DNA from: Ceratorhiza oryzae-sativae
Lineage: Eukaryota > Basidiomycota > Agaricomycetes > Cantharellales > Ceratobasidiaceae
Direction: 5' to 3'
DNA length: 64,000 nt
Assembly: GCA_030998015.1 (NCBI GenBank)
Contig: JARWMV010000232.1
Coordinates: 2,232,001 to 2,296,000, forward strand
Shown here: positions 1-9,868 of the stretch, piece by piece
Position numbering within the stretch: the first letter of the stretch is position 1
Layout of the letters: each line of letters opens with the position of its first letter
Position numbers and translations under genes: made by a program
Notes under the pieces: generated by a model
Seen by the model: the letters and a program-made list of their open reading frames with translations, nothing else
Databases searched by the model: none
What the model was told of the DNA's origin: nothing

Positions 1-49
1 TCATCTCTGCGTCCATCCCCGTCGTCAACGCCGCGCGAAAAAACGAGCA

Positions 50-693
50 ATGAGAGTCCTTGCGTCTGTTCTTGCTACTCTTTCTCTTGCATCCGTCGCG
101 CTCGGCCAATCGTCCAGCGCCCAACCTTCGGCGAGCGGCGGGAGCAGCCAGTCCCGTGCCCAGTCTGGCACCCAACCCTCAGCATCGGGATCCGCTGCAA
201 CGACCGTTGCACCATCGCCTGTTGTTAGCACTAGCTTTTCTCAGCAGATATCCCTTTCAGGCACAGGTCCGTATTTTATCACGAATATTCTACACGCCGT
301 GCTTAACGTTTCTCAGGCCGTGTACAGTTGACCGTCTCGGTCCCAATTCCCATAACGATCTTGCCTTCTGCCGCGCCAGCAGCTTCGGGCGGCACACAAC
401 CCGCTGGGTCTGGGGCAAACACTGCATCTACCTCCACCACACCGACGACTTACCCGTTCGCGCCTTCGACCGTCGATGCGGGTGCCCAGGGCGGCCAGGT
501 TGCGCCTACTCCCGGGGGCAAAAACGGAGGCAAGCTCTGCGTGTTGGTTGATGGCTGAACCGAATTAACATTTGTTTTTGTAGCTTACGGTCCAGACGAT
601 TCTTACATCGCCGGCGCAGGACAACTCGCTGTGGGCAGTGTCACGTTTGCCATGGGCCTCGGAGTGGCGCTCGTCTTGCAGCAGCTCGTGTAG
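50..693 (+). CDS. Ser/Ala-rich secreted, probably GPI-anchored surface protein
   Basis: The start at 50 opens a clear signal peptide (MRVLASVLATLSLASVALGQ), followed by a low-complexity Ser/Ala/Gly/Pro/Thr-rich body suited to O-mannosylation. The end is a short hydrophobic tail (GQLAVGSVTFAMGLGVALVL) closing at TAG 691-693, as expected of a GPI-attachment signal. I read three exons: 50-266, 317-529 and 584-693. The second intron (530-583) only keeps frame if it starts with GC (G|GCAAGC...TAG), a GC-AG intron. A GT donor at 541 puts the last exon out of frame. The mature protein would be about 160 residues with no catalytic domain. The family is the loosely defined group of fungal Ser-rich GPI cell-wall proteins. 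Function is unknown beyond likely wall or surface location, and homology calls in such low-complexity sequence are weak. Confidence 0.7.
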
Positions 694-1028
694 ATCTGCC
701 TCTGACCTGTCCTCTTGACAGCAGCATCCTTTTTTTTTTCCTGCTTTGTTCGCATGGGTTTGCATAACGGACTCTTTCCCTCTGTACTCGAGACTTGCGC
801 ACTCACCCCTATTCCACTCTCATTACTACTGGATACTCTAGCTTCGTTTTAGCTTATGCATAAGCATGGACACATCATAGACAATTTAATTCTACTATGC
901 GTTGACAGATGATAGCCCATAATAATCGAACCCAAAAAAAAAGCACCACAGCCCCTCGGGAACCCACGTTCAGTTCCCCAAATTAGACATCAGCCCACAG
1001 GCTCTTCATACAAGAAGCAGACATAAGT
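694..1028. other. Convergent intergenic region
   Basis: This lies between two converging genes and holds their 3' regions. It contains T-rich and A-rich runs (near 730 and 935) usable for 3' end formation. I see no further gene. Confidence 0.5.
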
Positions 1029-2412
1029 TTATGCATAAGTAGCTCTAAGTCTTCCAACAATGTACTCTTCCGTTTGAACGGACGGGTATTTCTTCTCGCC
1101 CCTGGGACCCTCACAGTTGGGCAGGCATGAGATCTGAGCCCCGCCGTTGGGGTTGCAGAAGAATGCGATCGACTGTCGAGCAGGCGTCGTTGGGCCGTTA
1201 CCAACCGGCGGTGCAACGACACGGTGCAGGGTGCTAAATCCGTGATTTAGTAAGAAAGCGAGGGGATAACACAAGCATGTGAATGTACCTCCGCAATCGG
1301 TCATTTGACCATCGAGCCAGGAGATCGCCGACGTTTACGACGATTGTTCCGGGCTAGTGTGTGTCGTTAATTAAACGACCCTGGAATGAGGGACACTTGA
1401 ACTCACGATGGGTGTTGCAGGCTGGAACTGCTTAGTGTGTGGGTTTTGTACTTCAAGGCCACCGACTTGGTCTTGGAAGAGCAAGGTAAGGGAGCCATAG
1501 TCTGCCAACCAGTTATTTAGTCCCCAGAGAGGCGGAACGATGCTGTGAACATACCAGAGTGCGCACCAGCACGCGCCTGTCCCTCTTTGAGCAGCAAGTC
1601 GCGTTTGATAGGGGGATACGAGAGCCTAGGGGCTATGAGCCTCGGAAACTAAACAAAACGATACATTCAACTCACAGACGCAAGTTATGGAACTGCTCGT
1701 CAATGAACTTGTCAAAGAACCTTTCGCCGAGTCCAAGGCCCATCGCGATCGACGACATGACCTCGGCATGTAGCTCATGACAAGTCTGAAATTGATCACT
1801 CAAACTCCTTCTCATCGGTGCATGTGATCGTGCACACACACCTGGAAGAAGCTCAAGAACGTTTTCTTAAAGTTGGGCGCGTCTTTGGGGTCCGGCCAGC
1901 GGTTCGACCAAGTCGCGTCCCAGTCCCGACCGATCTCCATCGACTCTTTCGAGTCGGGTGCTTGTGCTCGTAGCCGAGCAATCTCTGCTGGGTCGTTGGA
2001 CTGCGTTACACGCTCTCGGCCGGGCATAACGTAACCTCGGTTCGAGCGGGGATCTGACCATTGCGCCACGTTAGTCTTCATGAGTGACCCAAGGAGAACC
2101 AAACTCACCTTCCCAAGCCAACTTGGCTTTCACATCCATCGGAAGTGCGAAAAACTCGGCGCTCTGTTTGAACGCATTCTCAACGGTGCCAGCATCGATT
2201 CCGTGTTGGGAAAGGTAGACAAATCCGACTTGTTCAAAGGCAGTGACTATCTCGTTGGCCGTTGCTTGCTTTTCAGACGTCGACTGCGCCGAGCGGTATT
2301 TGCTAAAGTCAATGACAGGGATGCGGAACGATGGGTCCTGTAGGTTGTATGTGAGTGGGCCTGTTGGGGCGCCTAAACGAGACACTTGCATTGGTGACTG
2401 TTGCGAATCCAC
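1029..2412 (-). CDS. 2-oxoglutarate/Fe(II)-dependent oxygenase, isopenicillin N synthase-like
   Basis: This is a cytosolic non-haem iron oxygenase that couples substrate oxidation to decarboxylation of 2-oxoglutarate; the substrate cannot be read from sequence. It starts at 2412 (MDSQQSPMQVSR). The N-terminal DIOX_N half is seen in RIPVIDFSKY and FEQVGFVYLSQHGI. The first splice joins LAWE to DPRSNRGYVMPGRERV, a very typical family stretch. The catalytic half carries the iron ligands HxD in GAHSDYGSLTLLF (near 1520-1560) and the distal His in LHRVVAPP, followed by the 2OG-binding R-x-S in RQSIAFFCNP. About six exons are separated by short introns, ending near 1029. Length (about 350 residues) suits the family. 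In fungi such genes occur both in secondary metabolism and as stand-alone enzymes. No cluster partners are visible, so a stand-alone role is more likely. Confidence 0.87.
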
Positions 2413-2918
2413 GGGACCAGCATCGAGCGTTTCGAGCGAGCTGGGGGCGTAAACCAGAAACCGAGCGCAAAACGGGGGTGATCATAGTTGAGCAAAGAGG
2501 GTGGTGGTGGTGGTTAGAGACGTGCGGACGTTCCTCGTGGTCGCTCTTTTAAGCGGCGCCAGAATTTCCCGAGTAACTCGTTCTCTGCCCGGTGGAGTGC
2601 GGCGACACGCCCGTTCCCGATCGGGGATGAGTGTGATCTAACCGCCTGGCGGGTAGCTGATCGTGGCTGTGCTCTTGGTCCGGCCGGAAGCAAGTGTTTT
2701 CCGCTCGTTTCCGGTTTGTCTATCCTCATCGTCGGCACCTTCAAGATCGTCGGTAAGGTAGGTATCATTGTCTGTGAGACTGTCGGCGTCCCTTGTGCCG
2801 TGCCAAAAATGATTTGAAGGAGCCTAATGTCGTTTTTGAGACTCTGGCTGGATGGATTTATGTCGTTCGAGTGGATGGATGATTCAGTAAAATCTGACAT
2901 TCGACGTTTAGCAGCACA
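2413..2918. promoter_or_regulatory. Divergent promoter between oxygenase and eL15 genes
   Basis: The two genes face away from each other across about 500 bp, so this segment must carry both promoters. No TATA box stands out. There is a GT-rich run near 2500 on the + strand. Short open frames here (for example 2514-2900) have no recognisable content. Confidence 0.5.
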
Positions 2919-3802
2919 ATGGGCGCGTACAAATACGTTAGCGAGCTCTACAAAAAGAAGCAGAGCGATGTGCTCCGCTTCCTCCTCCGCGTCCGGTACG
3001 TCCTGTGTTTCCCCGTACGATCGATAGCTAAAGACGACCTTTAGCTGCTGGGAGTACCGTCAACTCAATGTCATCCACCGTGCCTCTCGTCCTTCTCGCC
3101 CCGACAAGGCCCGCCGTCTTGGCTACAAAGCCAAGCAAGGCTACCTGATCTACCGTGTGCGCGTGCGCCGCGGCAACAGGAAAAAGCCAGTGCCGAAGGG
3201 TACGCTGTCCGCCAGTGTATTCCTGTTGACGCCAGTTGCTTAACTCTCGAATCTATCAACAGGTGCGACTTACGGCAAGCCTGTCCGACAGGGTGTCAAC
3301 CACCTCAAGTTCCAGCGTGGGCTGAGGAGCACCGCCGAGGAGCGCGTTGGACGCCGATGCGGCAACTTGCGCGTACTCAGCTCTTATTGGATCAACCAGG
3401 ACGGTGTGTACAAGTACTACGAGGTCATCCTTGTCGACCCCAATCACAAGGCGGTAAGCGGCATCGGATTGAATATATGCGACTTAAACTCATGCATCTG
3501 ATTCAGATTCGCCGTGATCCTAAAATCAACTGGATTGTCAATCCCGTGCACAAGAGGCGCGAGGCTCGTGGCCTTACCAGCATCGGCAAGCAAGTGAGTT
3601 TCCTCCACGTTATTTCAAGGTGTCTATTTTTGACCTTTTCGCTTCAAGAACCGTGGCCTCGGCAAGGGCAACCGCTACAACCACACCCCGGTGCGCTCGA
3701 CCTGGAAGAGGCACAATACGTACGTCGCATACTCGTTGTGCGCAGTAATTTCTTACTAACATTCGACGGTTCGATAGCCTCTCCCTCCGTCGCTACCGGT
3801 AA
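2919..3802 (+). CDS. RPL15: 60S ribosomal protein eL15
   Basis: A structural protein of the large ribosomal subunit. The start [18 protein letters not shown] at 2919 and the end LSLRRYR at 3802 match the family's usual ends. Six exons can be followed with full frame continuity: 2919-2995, 3045-3199, 3263-3453, 3507-3593, 3659-3719 and 3778-3802. Hallmarks are [46 protein letters not shown] and [16 protein letters not shown]. Predicted length, about 200 residues, is the family norm. The last exon is only 25 nt and carries the end of the conserved tail. It is an essential, highly expressed gene, intron-rich as is usual for basidiomycete ribosomal protein genes. The call is secure. Confidence 0.97.
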
Positions 3803-4444
3803 ACAATTTGTCATTCAGTACTACCTTCCTCCCTTGTGTATTACGCTTTTTCTGGCCTCTGAGGCTGATATGTTCATCATGCCATGTATGGAATCCATGT
3901 GGTCAATTATGCATCTCGGCTGCCCGGTAAAACCATTTGAGTGGACCGGCTGATCGCGCATAGCCTTGAGCCGTTCATCCTGTCGGGGATCCCATCCCAT
4001 CTCTGCCTCGTGTCACACACGTTGCGGGACTGATGTTATGTGCAACGCAGCGTTACCTAGCTAGAAAGGACTAGATATGGTGTAATTTGACAACGCTAGA
4101 AGAACAACCTCGAGGGGCCCAGATTAGAAGAACTCGTGACTGGGAGCAGAGCGAATATTTGGACATCTTGCGCGTGTCTACCACGAGCCCCTCATTCCTG
4201 CGTTTTTGGTTATTAGACCAGCGGTTACTGACTAGATTTCTCCTCGTGTCCACGTACATCCCCCTTGTTGCTTTTGCTCCCCTCCTCACCTTTGTTTCTC
4301 CATCGCTGTTTCCATCGCACAACCAACTCGACACTTTCCCAACCGTCAAGAGCTGGGATCTCCGTCGTACATCCGACATTCACGACAGCAGGCTTCCGTC
4401 GATCAGTCCAGTAAATCCATTCTCGTAACGACCATCAGGCTATA
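3803..4444. other. Intergenic region upstream of the GH16 gene
   Basis: It holds the eL15 3' region and the promoter of the next gene. The segment 4200-4440 is CT-rich on the + strand, a common feature before fungal start sites. Two overlapping open frames (4071-4379 minus, 4087-4428 plus) show no domain and no splice context, and are not taken as genes. Confidence 0.5.
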
Positions 4445-6322
4445 ATGGGACGACAGCTTGGAGCGCTTGGCGTTCTTGTCCTCGCTGTTTCGGTGACTGC
4501 GGCACCGTCACCCCCGTCGATCTTGAGCAGGGTTCCTCTTCCTTCGCTAGGGAGTCTAGGAGAGAGGGTCTCTGGCCTATGGAAGCGAGGAGCCAGGGGC
4601 ACCGTCGGGCTGGAGAACAGAGCGGCCTCAAATGATTCTGCGAACCTTTGGATAGTCGATACACTGTACCAGGGGAAATCGTTTTTTGAGTGAGTGAATA
4701 GCATTCTATCCTTTTGAGTGCCAAGATGAACGTTGGTACAGCGGGTTCGACTTTTACACGGACAAGGATCCAACCAAGTGAGTTGCTCCCGTCGTTGTCG
4801 TTATGTCCAATGCTCACCGCCAGCTAGCGGCCAAGTTCAATACGTCGATCGCAATACAGCTTTCAGCGAAGGGCTGGCCTACGTCACAAGCGATGGCAAA
4901 GCCGTCATGAAAGTTGATAACACGACATGGCTGACTGCAGGCCAAAATAGGAAAAGGTCAGTTAGGGCTGCTGAGATCGATGATGGCCGTGCCCTGAAAT
5001 TATGGGTTGTGCTTGGCACCCGCTTTGTCCCTATAGTGTTCGGATTCAGTCGAAAAAGCGATACAATGGTGGTCTGTTCATTTTGGATTTACAGCGTTCT
5101 CCTCATGGTTGTGGTATGTCAGCTTATTGTCTCGTTGAATTTCCTGCTCAATTCGCTACCTCTTCAACTTATTCAGGTACATGGCCTGCGTTCTGGTATG
5201 CACGTGCCCGTTCGCAATATAGCTTCGTTCACGAAACGCATGTGCTGCTACAGGACTGTCGGACCAAACTGGCCGCAAGGCGGAGAAATTGATATATTTG
5301 AGGGTGTCCACGAGAACACGAGGAACCAGGCCACATTCCATACAGCCGATGGTAAGCGTTGGGTTAGCGACGCATCGGATCATGATGTGTTGACTTTTGT
5401 TGGGATAGGATGCACGATTACCAATCCACAGAACTTTACCGGGAACTTATTGGTGCGTCTGTTGTGCCATTAAAATACATTTTCGAGACTGAGTGCGACC
5501 CCCCATAGGCATCTGACTGCTCTGCATTTGCCGATTCCAATGCCGGGTGTGGTTTGATCAACGACAGTGCCGCATCGTTTGGTGCAACTTTCAACGCTGT
5601 TGGTGGAGGCGTTTTCGCGAGTCGATGGGACAACAATGGGGTTTGGATCTGTAGGCTTTGACTCCGGCAACAGCACCTAGTGTCTTACCGCGTTTGTAGG
5701 GTTCTTTCATCGCTCCACGATACCCAATGACATCATCCAAAACACACCCACGCCTGAGCTCTGGGGTAAACCAACAGCACTCCTATCGAATTCCTCGTGT
5801 CCGCCAAACAGGTACTTTTGGGACCATCAGGTGTGTTTGTTGTATATGCGTCTTGTTCCGTTCGTTGCTGAGGGATCCTTTAGATTGTATTCGATATCAC
5901 ATTCTGTGGTATGTTTCATTGAGCCATGGTGGCAGGCACGTTCTGATTTATGGCTTAGGTGACTGGGCCGGAGCTTCATACACCGATCCTGCAAATGGAT
6001 GTCCCGGAACCTGCTCTGATCACATCTTGGACCCAGGTAACTTCTATGTGAGTATATTTCAATCCTATGCGCCTTTCCTGGTGCTGACTTGTCATTTCCG
6101 AAAGAATACTTCGTGGTTGATCGTACGTATAGCGAAGCGTGGCGATGAATCATAGACTCACATTCTTTTCAGAACTATGTTCACGTTTTCAGAAACTCGA
6201 AAGTCTCGGGGAGCGTTCACAGTGCGGCTCAGCCCCACCCATCCCCAATCACCACACTCTATATCTTAGTCGTTCCCACCCTACTCTTAGGGATTTTCTT
6301 ATCATGGGATATCATCAGCTAA
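4445..6322 (+). CDS. GH16 endo-1,3(4)-beta-glucanase-like protein with hydrophobic C-terminal anchor
   Basis: A glycoside hydrolase family 16 enzyme acting on beta-glucans of the cell wall. The N-terminus (MGRQLGALGVLVLAVSVTAA) is a signal peptide. Core motifs appear in order across many short exons: GFDFYTDKDPTNGQVQYVD, KKRYNGGLFILDL, GTWPAFW, then the catalytic GEIDIFEGV (E-x-D-x-x-E, near 5283), NQATFHTADG, DWAGASYTDPANGCPGTC, and finally INYVHVFRN. Verified borders include exons 4445-4689, 4742-4777 and 4828-4956, and an 18-nt micro-exon at 6105-6122 (NTSWLI). The last exon runs on to a hydrophobic stretch (LVVPTLLLGIFLSWDIIS) before TAA at 6320-6322, pointing to a membrane or GPI anchor. 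Both nucleophile and acid/base Glu are present, so it is probably active. It resembles the beta-glucanases common in agaricomycetes; exact linkage preference cannot be read. Confidence 0.88.
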
Positions 6323-6693
6323 GCATTTGCGATGATTTTTAGTCATGAACAAGCAGCTATTTCGATATTTATGAAGTTACGATTCACTATAGATTTCTTT
6401 TTGAAGACGGGTGGCTGGGTTCTTTAGTCTATGTCTGAGAGTCAGCATATGTATCAAGTGTCTAAGTGCATTGTGGTGTATATTTCACTATTTTTATGTG
6501 ACAGATTCTCTCTCCCAAAGAGCACGAGCAGTGCATTGCTTATAAGCCAGCGACTTGGCTTGGGAATCCAACTTCAGCTACTTTCATTTGTATCATTCAG
6601 ACTACATAAATATTTCCCACTGATTTAAAACGAATCAAAAAAAATTTGAACAGATTCCAACACGCTTAGGGGGAATGAGACTCACCTATGGAT
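6323..6693. other. Convergent intergenic region
   Basis: An AT-rich spacer between the GH16 gene and the minus-strand small secreted paralog. It contains an A-run near 6638 but no gene that I can support. Confidence 0.45.
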
Positions 6694-7000
6694 TCAAGGG
6701 AAAGGTGGCGTAAACAGAAAGGCGCAGCTCATTATGCAAACGCGCTTAATTGCAGAACAAATGAGAGCGACCGGCACGACAGCTCCTAAATTAAAGATCC
6801 CTGCATTGGTGCCAGCGGTGACACATGCTGCAGATACTTCAAGACGACTTGAATCAACATGTGGATGCGACGCGAGGACTGTCTGAAACACATACCGTTG
6901 TCGCAAGCCGTACAACACGCCCCATCGTCAAAGGGATACCTTGAACAGTCGCTAGTGCAGTCACCCCCACGGCTATGGAAGCAAAGCTAGATTTCTTCAT
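6694..7000 (-). pseudogene. Small Cys-rich secreted protein, frameshifted paralog of the gene at 7768-8086
   Basis: The minus-strand start at 7000 opens a good signal peptide (MKKSSFASIAVGVTALATVQ) followed by GIPLTMG. That aligns with AGPVAMG of the neighbouring copy. Immediately after, the frame breaks: the next conserved block (CCTACDNG) is read only in another frame, consistent with loss of one base next to the GGGG run at about 6920-6923. After the intron (donor near 6897, acceptor near 6842) the second exon is intact: VSAACVTAGTNAGIFNLGAV, ending FTPPFP and TGA at 6694. Exon layout, intron position and C-terminus match the paralog. The break could be real decay or a homopolymer indel in the assembly. 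If repaired by resequencing, it would be a second active copy of the same small secreted family. Confidence 0.7.
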
Positions 7001-7080
7001 GCTAGTAATATAGGCGATTTATAGTCGAGACCGTTTGGGTGGTAGGATGGAATGGTCGGGAGATGGCTTTCCATGGAGGA

Positions 7081-7087
7081 TTATATA
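7081..7087 (-). promoter_or_regulatory. TATA box of the frameshifted small secreted gene
   Basis: TATATAA on the minus strand, 81 bp upstream of the ATG at 7000. The spacing is nearly identical to those of the paralog and of the lysozyme-like gene. Confidence 0.6.
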
Positions 7088-7767
7088 CCCACTCTTTACA
7101 GTACCTAACAATCCGACGATTCAATGAATACTATGGTAGGCTTGTCTCTGGTACATGCGATAACGCCGTGATAGAACTACTTGGGCGTCACCCCACCGTT
7201 GTCTAGCCACGTCATTGCCACGCGGTGATTAACTCGGGGTCTAGCCCTCTGGCCTTCGTTAACAGAATGTGGAGTTGCTCTCCTATAGTTGATCGTTTTG
7301 TGTAGATGATTAATACTGCTCTCGATTATCGCTGATGAAATACTGAAGGAAACACCAACCAAGGACTGGAGAGGACTCTCATTTTGGAGATCTTTACAAA
7401 ATGACGAGTAAAATCGCCATATGGAAGGGTTCGAATACCGATTATTTAGCTCTACTACATCGTCCTCATTATATGCTGACATCCTGGCAAGTAATACCGC
7501 TTTCGTTGTTGGCGACCAGTCTGGCAAAGTTGGTGCTCATCGTGAACCCCAGGAACGAAGTGTTCCTAATATTGCCGCTCATGTGTATATTTAATTGAAT
7601 ATTCTACTTATGACATCCAGTCCTCTGGTTAGTTCACGAGGGGCCAGGTATATATCGATCATAGTCATATTTGTGATTATAGAGGGTAGGTTATGAACAT
7701 ATTGATACAAGGCGCGTTTCAAACATGACACCAGGCAGATAGTGGACGCGGCTACGGGACAACAATT
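7088..7767. other. Intergenic region between the two small secreted paralogs
   Basis: Nothing recognisable beyond the promoter of the left copy and the 3' end of the right copy. The open frame 7177-7527 on the minus strand has no signal peptide, domain or splice support. Confidence 0.45.
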
Positions 7768-8086
7768 TCAAGGCGTAGGAGCAATGAGAAGAGGGGTGCA
7801 AGCGGCCATACAAGCGCCTTGAATGGCGGAACAAGTGAATAGCGCGGCCGGGACACCAAGTCCGAGGGTAAATGTGCCTGCGACGGCACCGGCGGCGACA
7901 CAGCATGTAACGTAACCTAAATAGTTCAACAGTCGATCAAACAGACTAGTAGAAATAAAGGCCGATAGACTCACCAGCATTGCAAGCAGTGTAGCACAAT
8001 CCCATTGCGACTGGGCCAGCCTGGGCTTGCTGGATGTTCAATGTGACGGCAACGAGAGCGACAATAGAAGTGGTAGAAAACTTCAT
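7768..8086 (-). CDS. Small Cys-rich secreted protein
   Basis: A predicted secreted protein of about 83 residues: signal peptide MKFSTTSIVALVAVTLNIQ, then GPVAMGLCYTACNAG, a short intron, and YVTCCVAAGAVAGTF with GVPAALFTCSAIQGACMAACT, ending TGA at 7768. Six Cys in the mature part occur as C-x3-C ... CC ... C-x6-C-x3-C, joined by Gly/Ala-rich hydrophobic stretches. This pattern recalls a widespread fungal family of tiny secreted proteins sometimes labelled zygote-specific or ZSP-like; I make that link from memory of the GP...C...C...AG...G.G.PAA pattern. No enzymatic function is known. Its tandem neighbour at 6694-7000 is a frameshifted copy. Such proteins are usually expressed under specific developmental or host conditions. 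Confidence 0.72.
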
Positions 8087-8167
8087 GTTGGCCGCGGATG
8101 AGGAGGATGGTAATTGGGTGGAAAGGAAATGTTAGGTCCTAACGAGCCTCACTGTGGACTCTGGTGG

Positions 8168-8174
8168 TTATATA
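8168..8174 (-). promoter_or_regulatory. TATA box of the small Cys-rich secreted gene
   Basis: TATATAA on the minus strand, 82 bp upstream of the ATG at 8086. Confidence 0.6.
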
Positions 8175-8572
8175 GCCACAGGCCGGCACCTCCGTTGCGG
8201 CATGGAAGTGTCTATGTGAAGAGGTATTACAGGAATCAGTGCGGAGAGACGCTGGCGCGAGCCAAGTCAGACTCCGCCAACCAATCATGAGCCACCAGCT
8301 TAGCCACGCTGTTACGCCCACCGTCTTGCGGACCCATCGCTTCTTACTATTTAAGCCACTGATTGCACCGATAACCCTGAACTGGAATCAAAAGATGTGG
8401 CTAGAACCTATCGAGTGGCAAATTATTTGATTCGTTTTGCGCCCGTCAGACGCATGGTCAGTGAGATTTGTGAAGAAGCCATGCTGTATTGTCTCCGGTA
8501 CCATGACGTCCGGTATAGGACGTGATTTGGGGAAGGCATAAACAAATGATAGGTGTAGGTTTACTTGGAAGG
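8175..8572. other. Intergenic region
   Basis: It contains the upstream region of the small secreted gene and the 3' flank of MTQ2. Open frames here (8388-8642, 8458-8697) are read-throughs of the last MTQ2 exon in other frames. Confidence 0.45.
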
Positions 8573-9532
8573 TCATTTCCGAGAAAAACGGAGTATGCAT
8601 AAGTGTTCTCGACCTGCCCGCCTTTGAAGTACAACCTATCAAGCCTCAGGATAAATTGACTGGGGCAAGTCAAGCAGTCGAGTAGATACCTTCCCAACCA
8701 GCCCCGTTTGTCCGACTTGAGCTATAATCCCTGAAGGATTGTTCTGCTTTAACGCGACCAAATAAAAGCAGCCCGAGTCCGAAAGCAAGTTCTGGCTCAA
8801 TGTCATTATCAGAGTGTCTCGTCTCAGGAATCATGCTCACATCCAGATTGTTCAATAAACGATTGGTTACAGCCATGCCATCGAGCCCACCTGCCCAGGC
8901 GCCGGCGATGCCCCCTTCTGTTTGAGCGTCAAATGCTTCTTCTTCTTCTGTGGGTACATATGGGGGATTGAATATCAATACATCAATGCTGTGGCGAAGT
9001 CTATCCTGCAGCGGTGCTACCAGGTCACAAACTACGGCGTCAATTTTAGCCTAGGCTAGATATAAGTGTTTAGTAAATATATCTCAACTAGACTTACGCC
9101 GTTTCGAGCTCCCGTTGCCAATGTGCATCTTGCGGCATGGGCATTAATATCTGTTCCTATGATTACTTTGAACCATGTCGTTTAGGAAATGGGGTCGGTG
9201 CATCGAAAGATATCCTTACAGCATGGCTCGTTTCCAAGTATACCGCTGAGAAACGCTGAGACACATCCCGATCCTGAGCTAAGAATGGTTTATGGATGTG
9301 GAGGGGGACTTTTTATGCGTTCTACATACCCGATCTCCACACAGATTGTCGGCTTGTGCTCTCGAAGAAAGCCCGCGTCTTGTTCTAGGGCGTCGAGGAG
9401 AAGAAACGTGTCCTCTGTTCTAATATATTTGTTAGCTCGGCTCATGAGACTCGCGTAGATCTTACCTGCTGGTTCGTATACCCGTCGCAGATCGTCCTTG
9501 GTCAGATGCGACAGGTCTGGGGTGGGGATCAT
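8573..9532 (-). CDS. MTQ2: eRF1 N5-glutamine methyltransferase (HemK/PrmC family)
   Basis: An S-adenosylmethionine-dependent methyltransferase that modifies the Gln of the GGQ loop in translation release factor eRF1, acting with the Trm112 partner. Reading the minus strand from 9532 (MIPTPDLSHLTKDDL), the exons give EDTFLLLDALEQD, then motif I VEIGSGSGCVSAFL, then GTDINAHAARCTLATGARN, and the catalytic NPPY in DVLIFNPPYVPTEEEE. After a further intron come GCFYLVALKQNNPSGIIAQV and the last exon VVLQRRAGREHLCILRFSR, with TGA at 8573-8575. These match the eukaryotic MTQ2/HEMK2 layout, which lacks the long N-terminal domain of bacterial PrmC. Seven short exons are needed, and their frames agree throughout. 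The naive long frame 8670-8978 hides one intron that follows RLLNNLD. The call is confident; the catalytic NPPY is intact. Confidence 0.92.
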
Positions 9533-9868
9533 AATGGACGAAAAAGGAAGGTTGTATTTGTCTGCCGTGGCGATGACTCAGCAGCGACATCGAGCCCTGA
9601 TGATGGCATCCGGTGATTTGAAATAGGCCCCCCCAAGAAAGTCGCTGGGTTGGGCGCTGGATATTGCGGACTTGCTCCTCTTGCCCACTGACGTCAAATT
9701 TTACAACGGTCGCACACTGACGGCGTAGACACCACTGACCATCCCATTTTTATCTGTGTCAGCCTATAAAGATACCATAGTGACGAGGAGCCTCTTTCCG
9801 GATCCCCAACGGATTGGCAACTGCCCCACCAGAGCTGCAGAGCGACGATACCCGCGGGCACGCACAAA
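9533..9868. promoter_or_regulatory. Divergent promoter between MTQ2 and the Nudix gene
   Basis: 336 bp separate the two divergent starts. I see no clear TATA box. TTGGGCGCTGG and TGACGTCA-like sites (ACTGACGTCA near 9690) are present; the latter resembles a CRE/ATF site. Confidence 0.45.

Noticed and set aside
4071..4428. Overlapping ORFs on both strands upstream of GH16
   Set aside because: Mirror-image open frames in CT-rich promoter sequence with no recognisable protein features.
7419..7445. GGTTCGAATACC as a tRNA T-arm
   Set aside because: No matching acceptor, D or anticodon stems around it.
7177..7527. 116-codon minus-strand ORF between the small secreted paralogs
   Set aside because: No domain, no signal peptide and no splice signals; it lies across the promoter side of a real gene.
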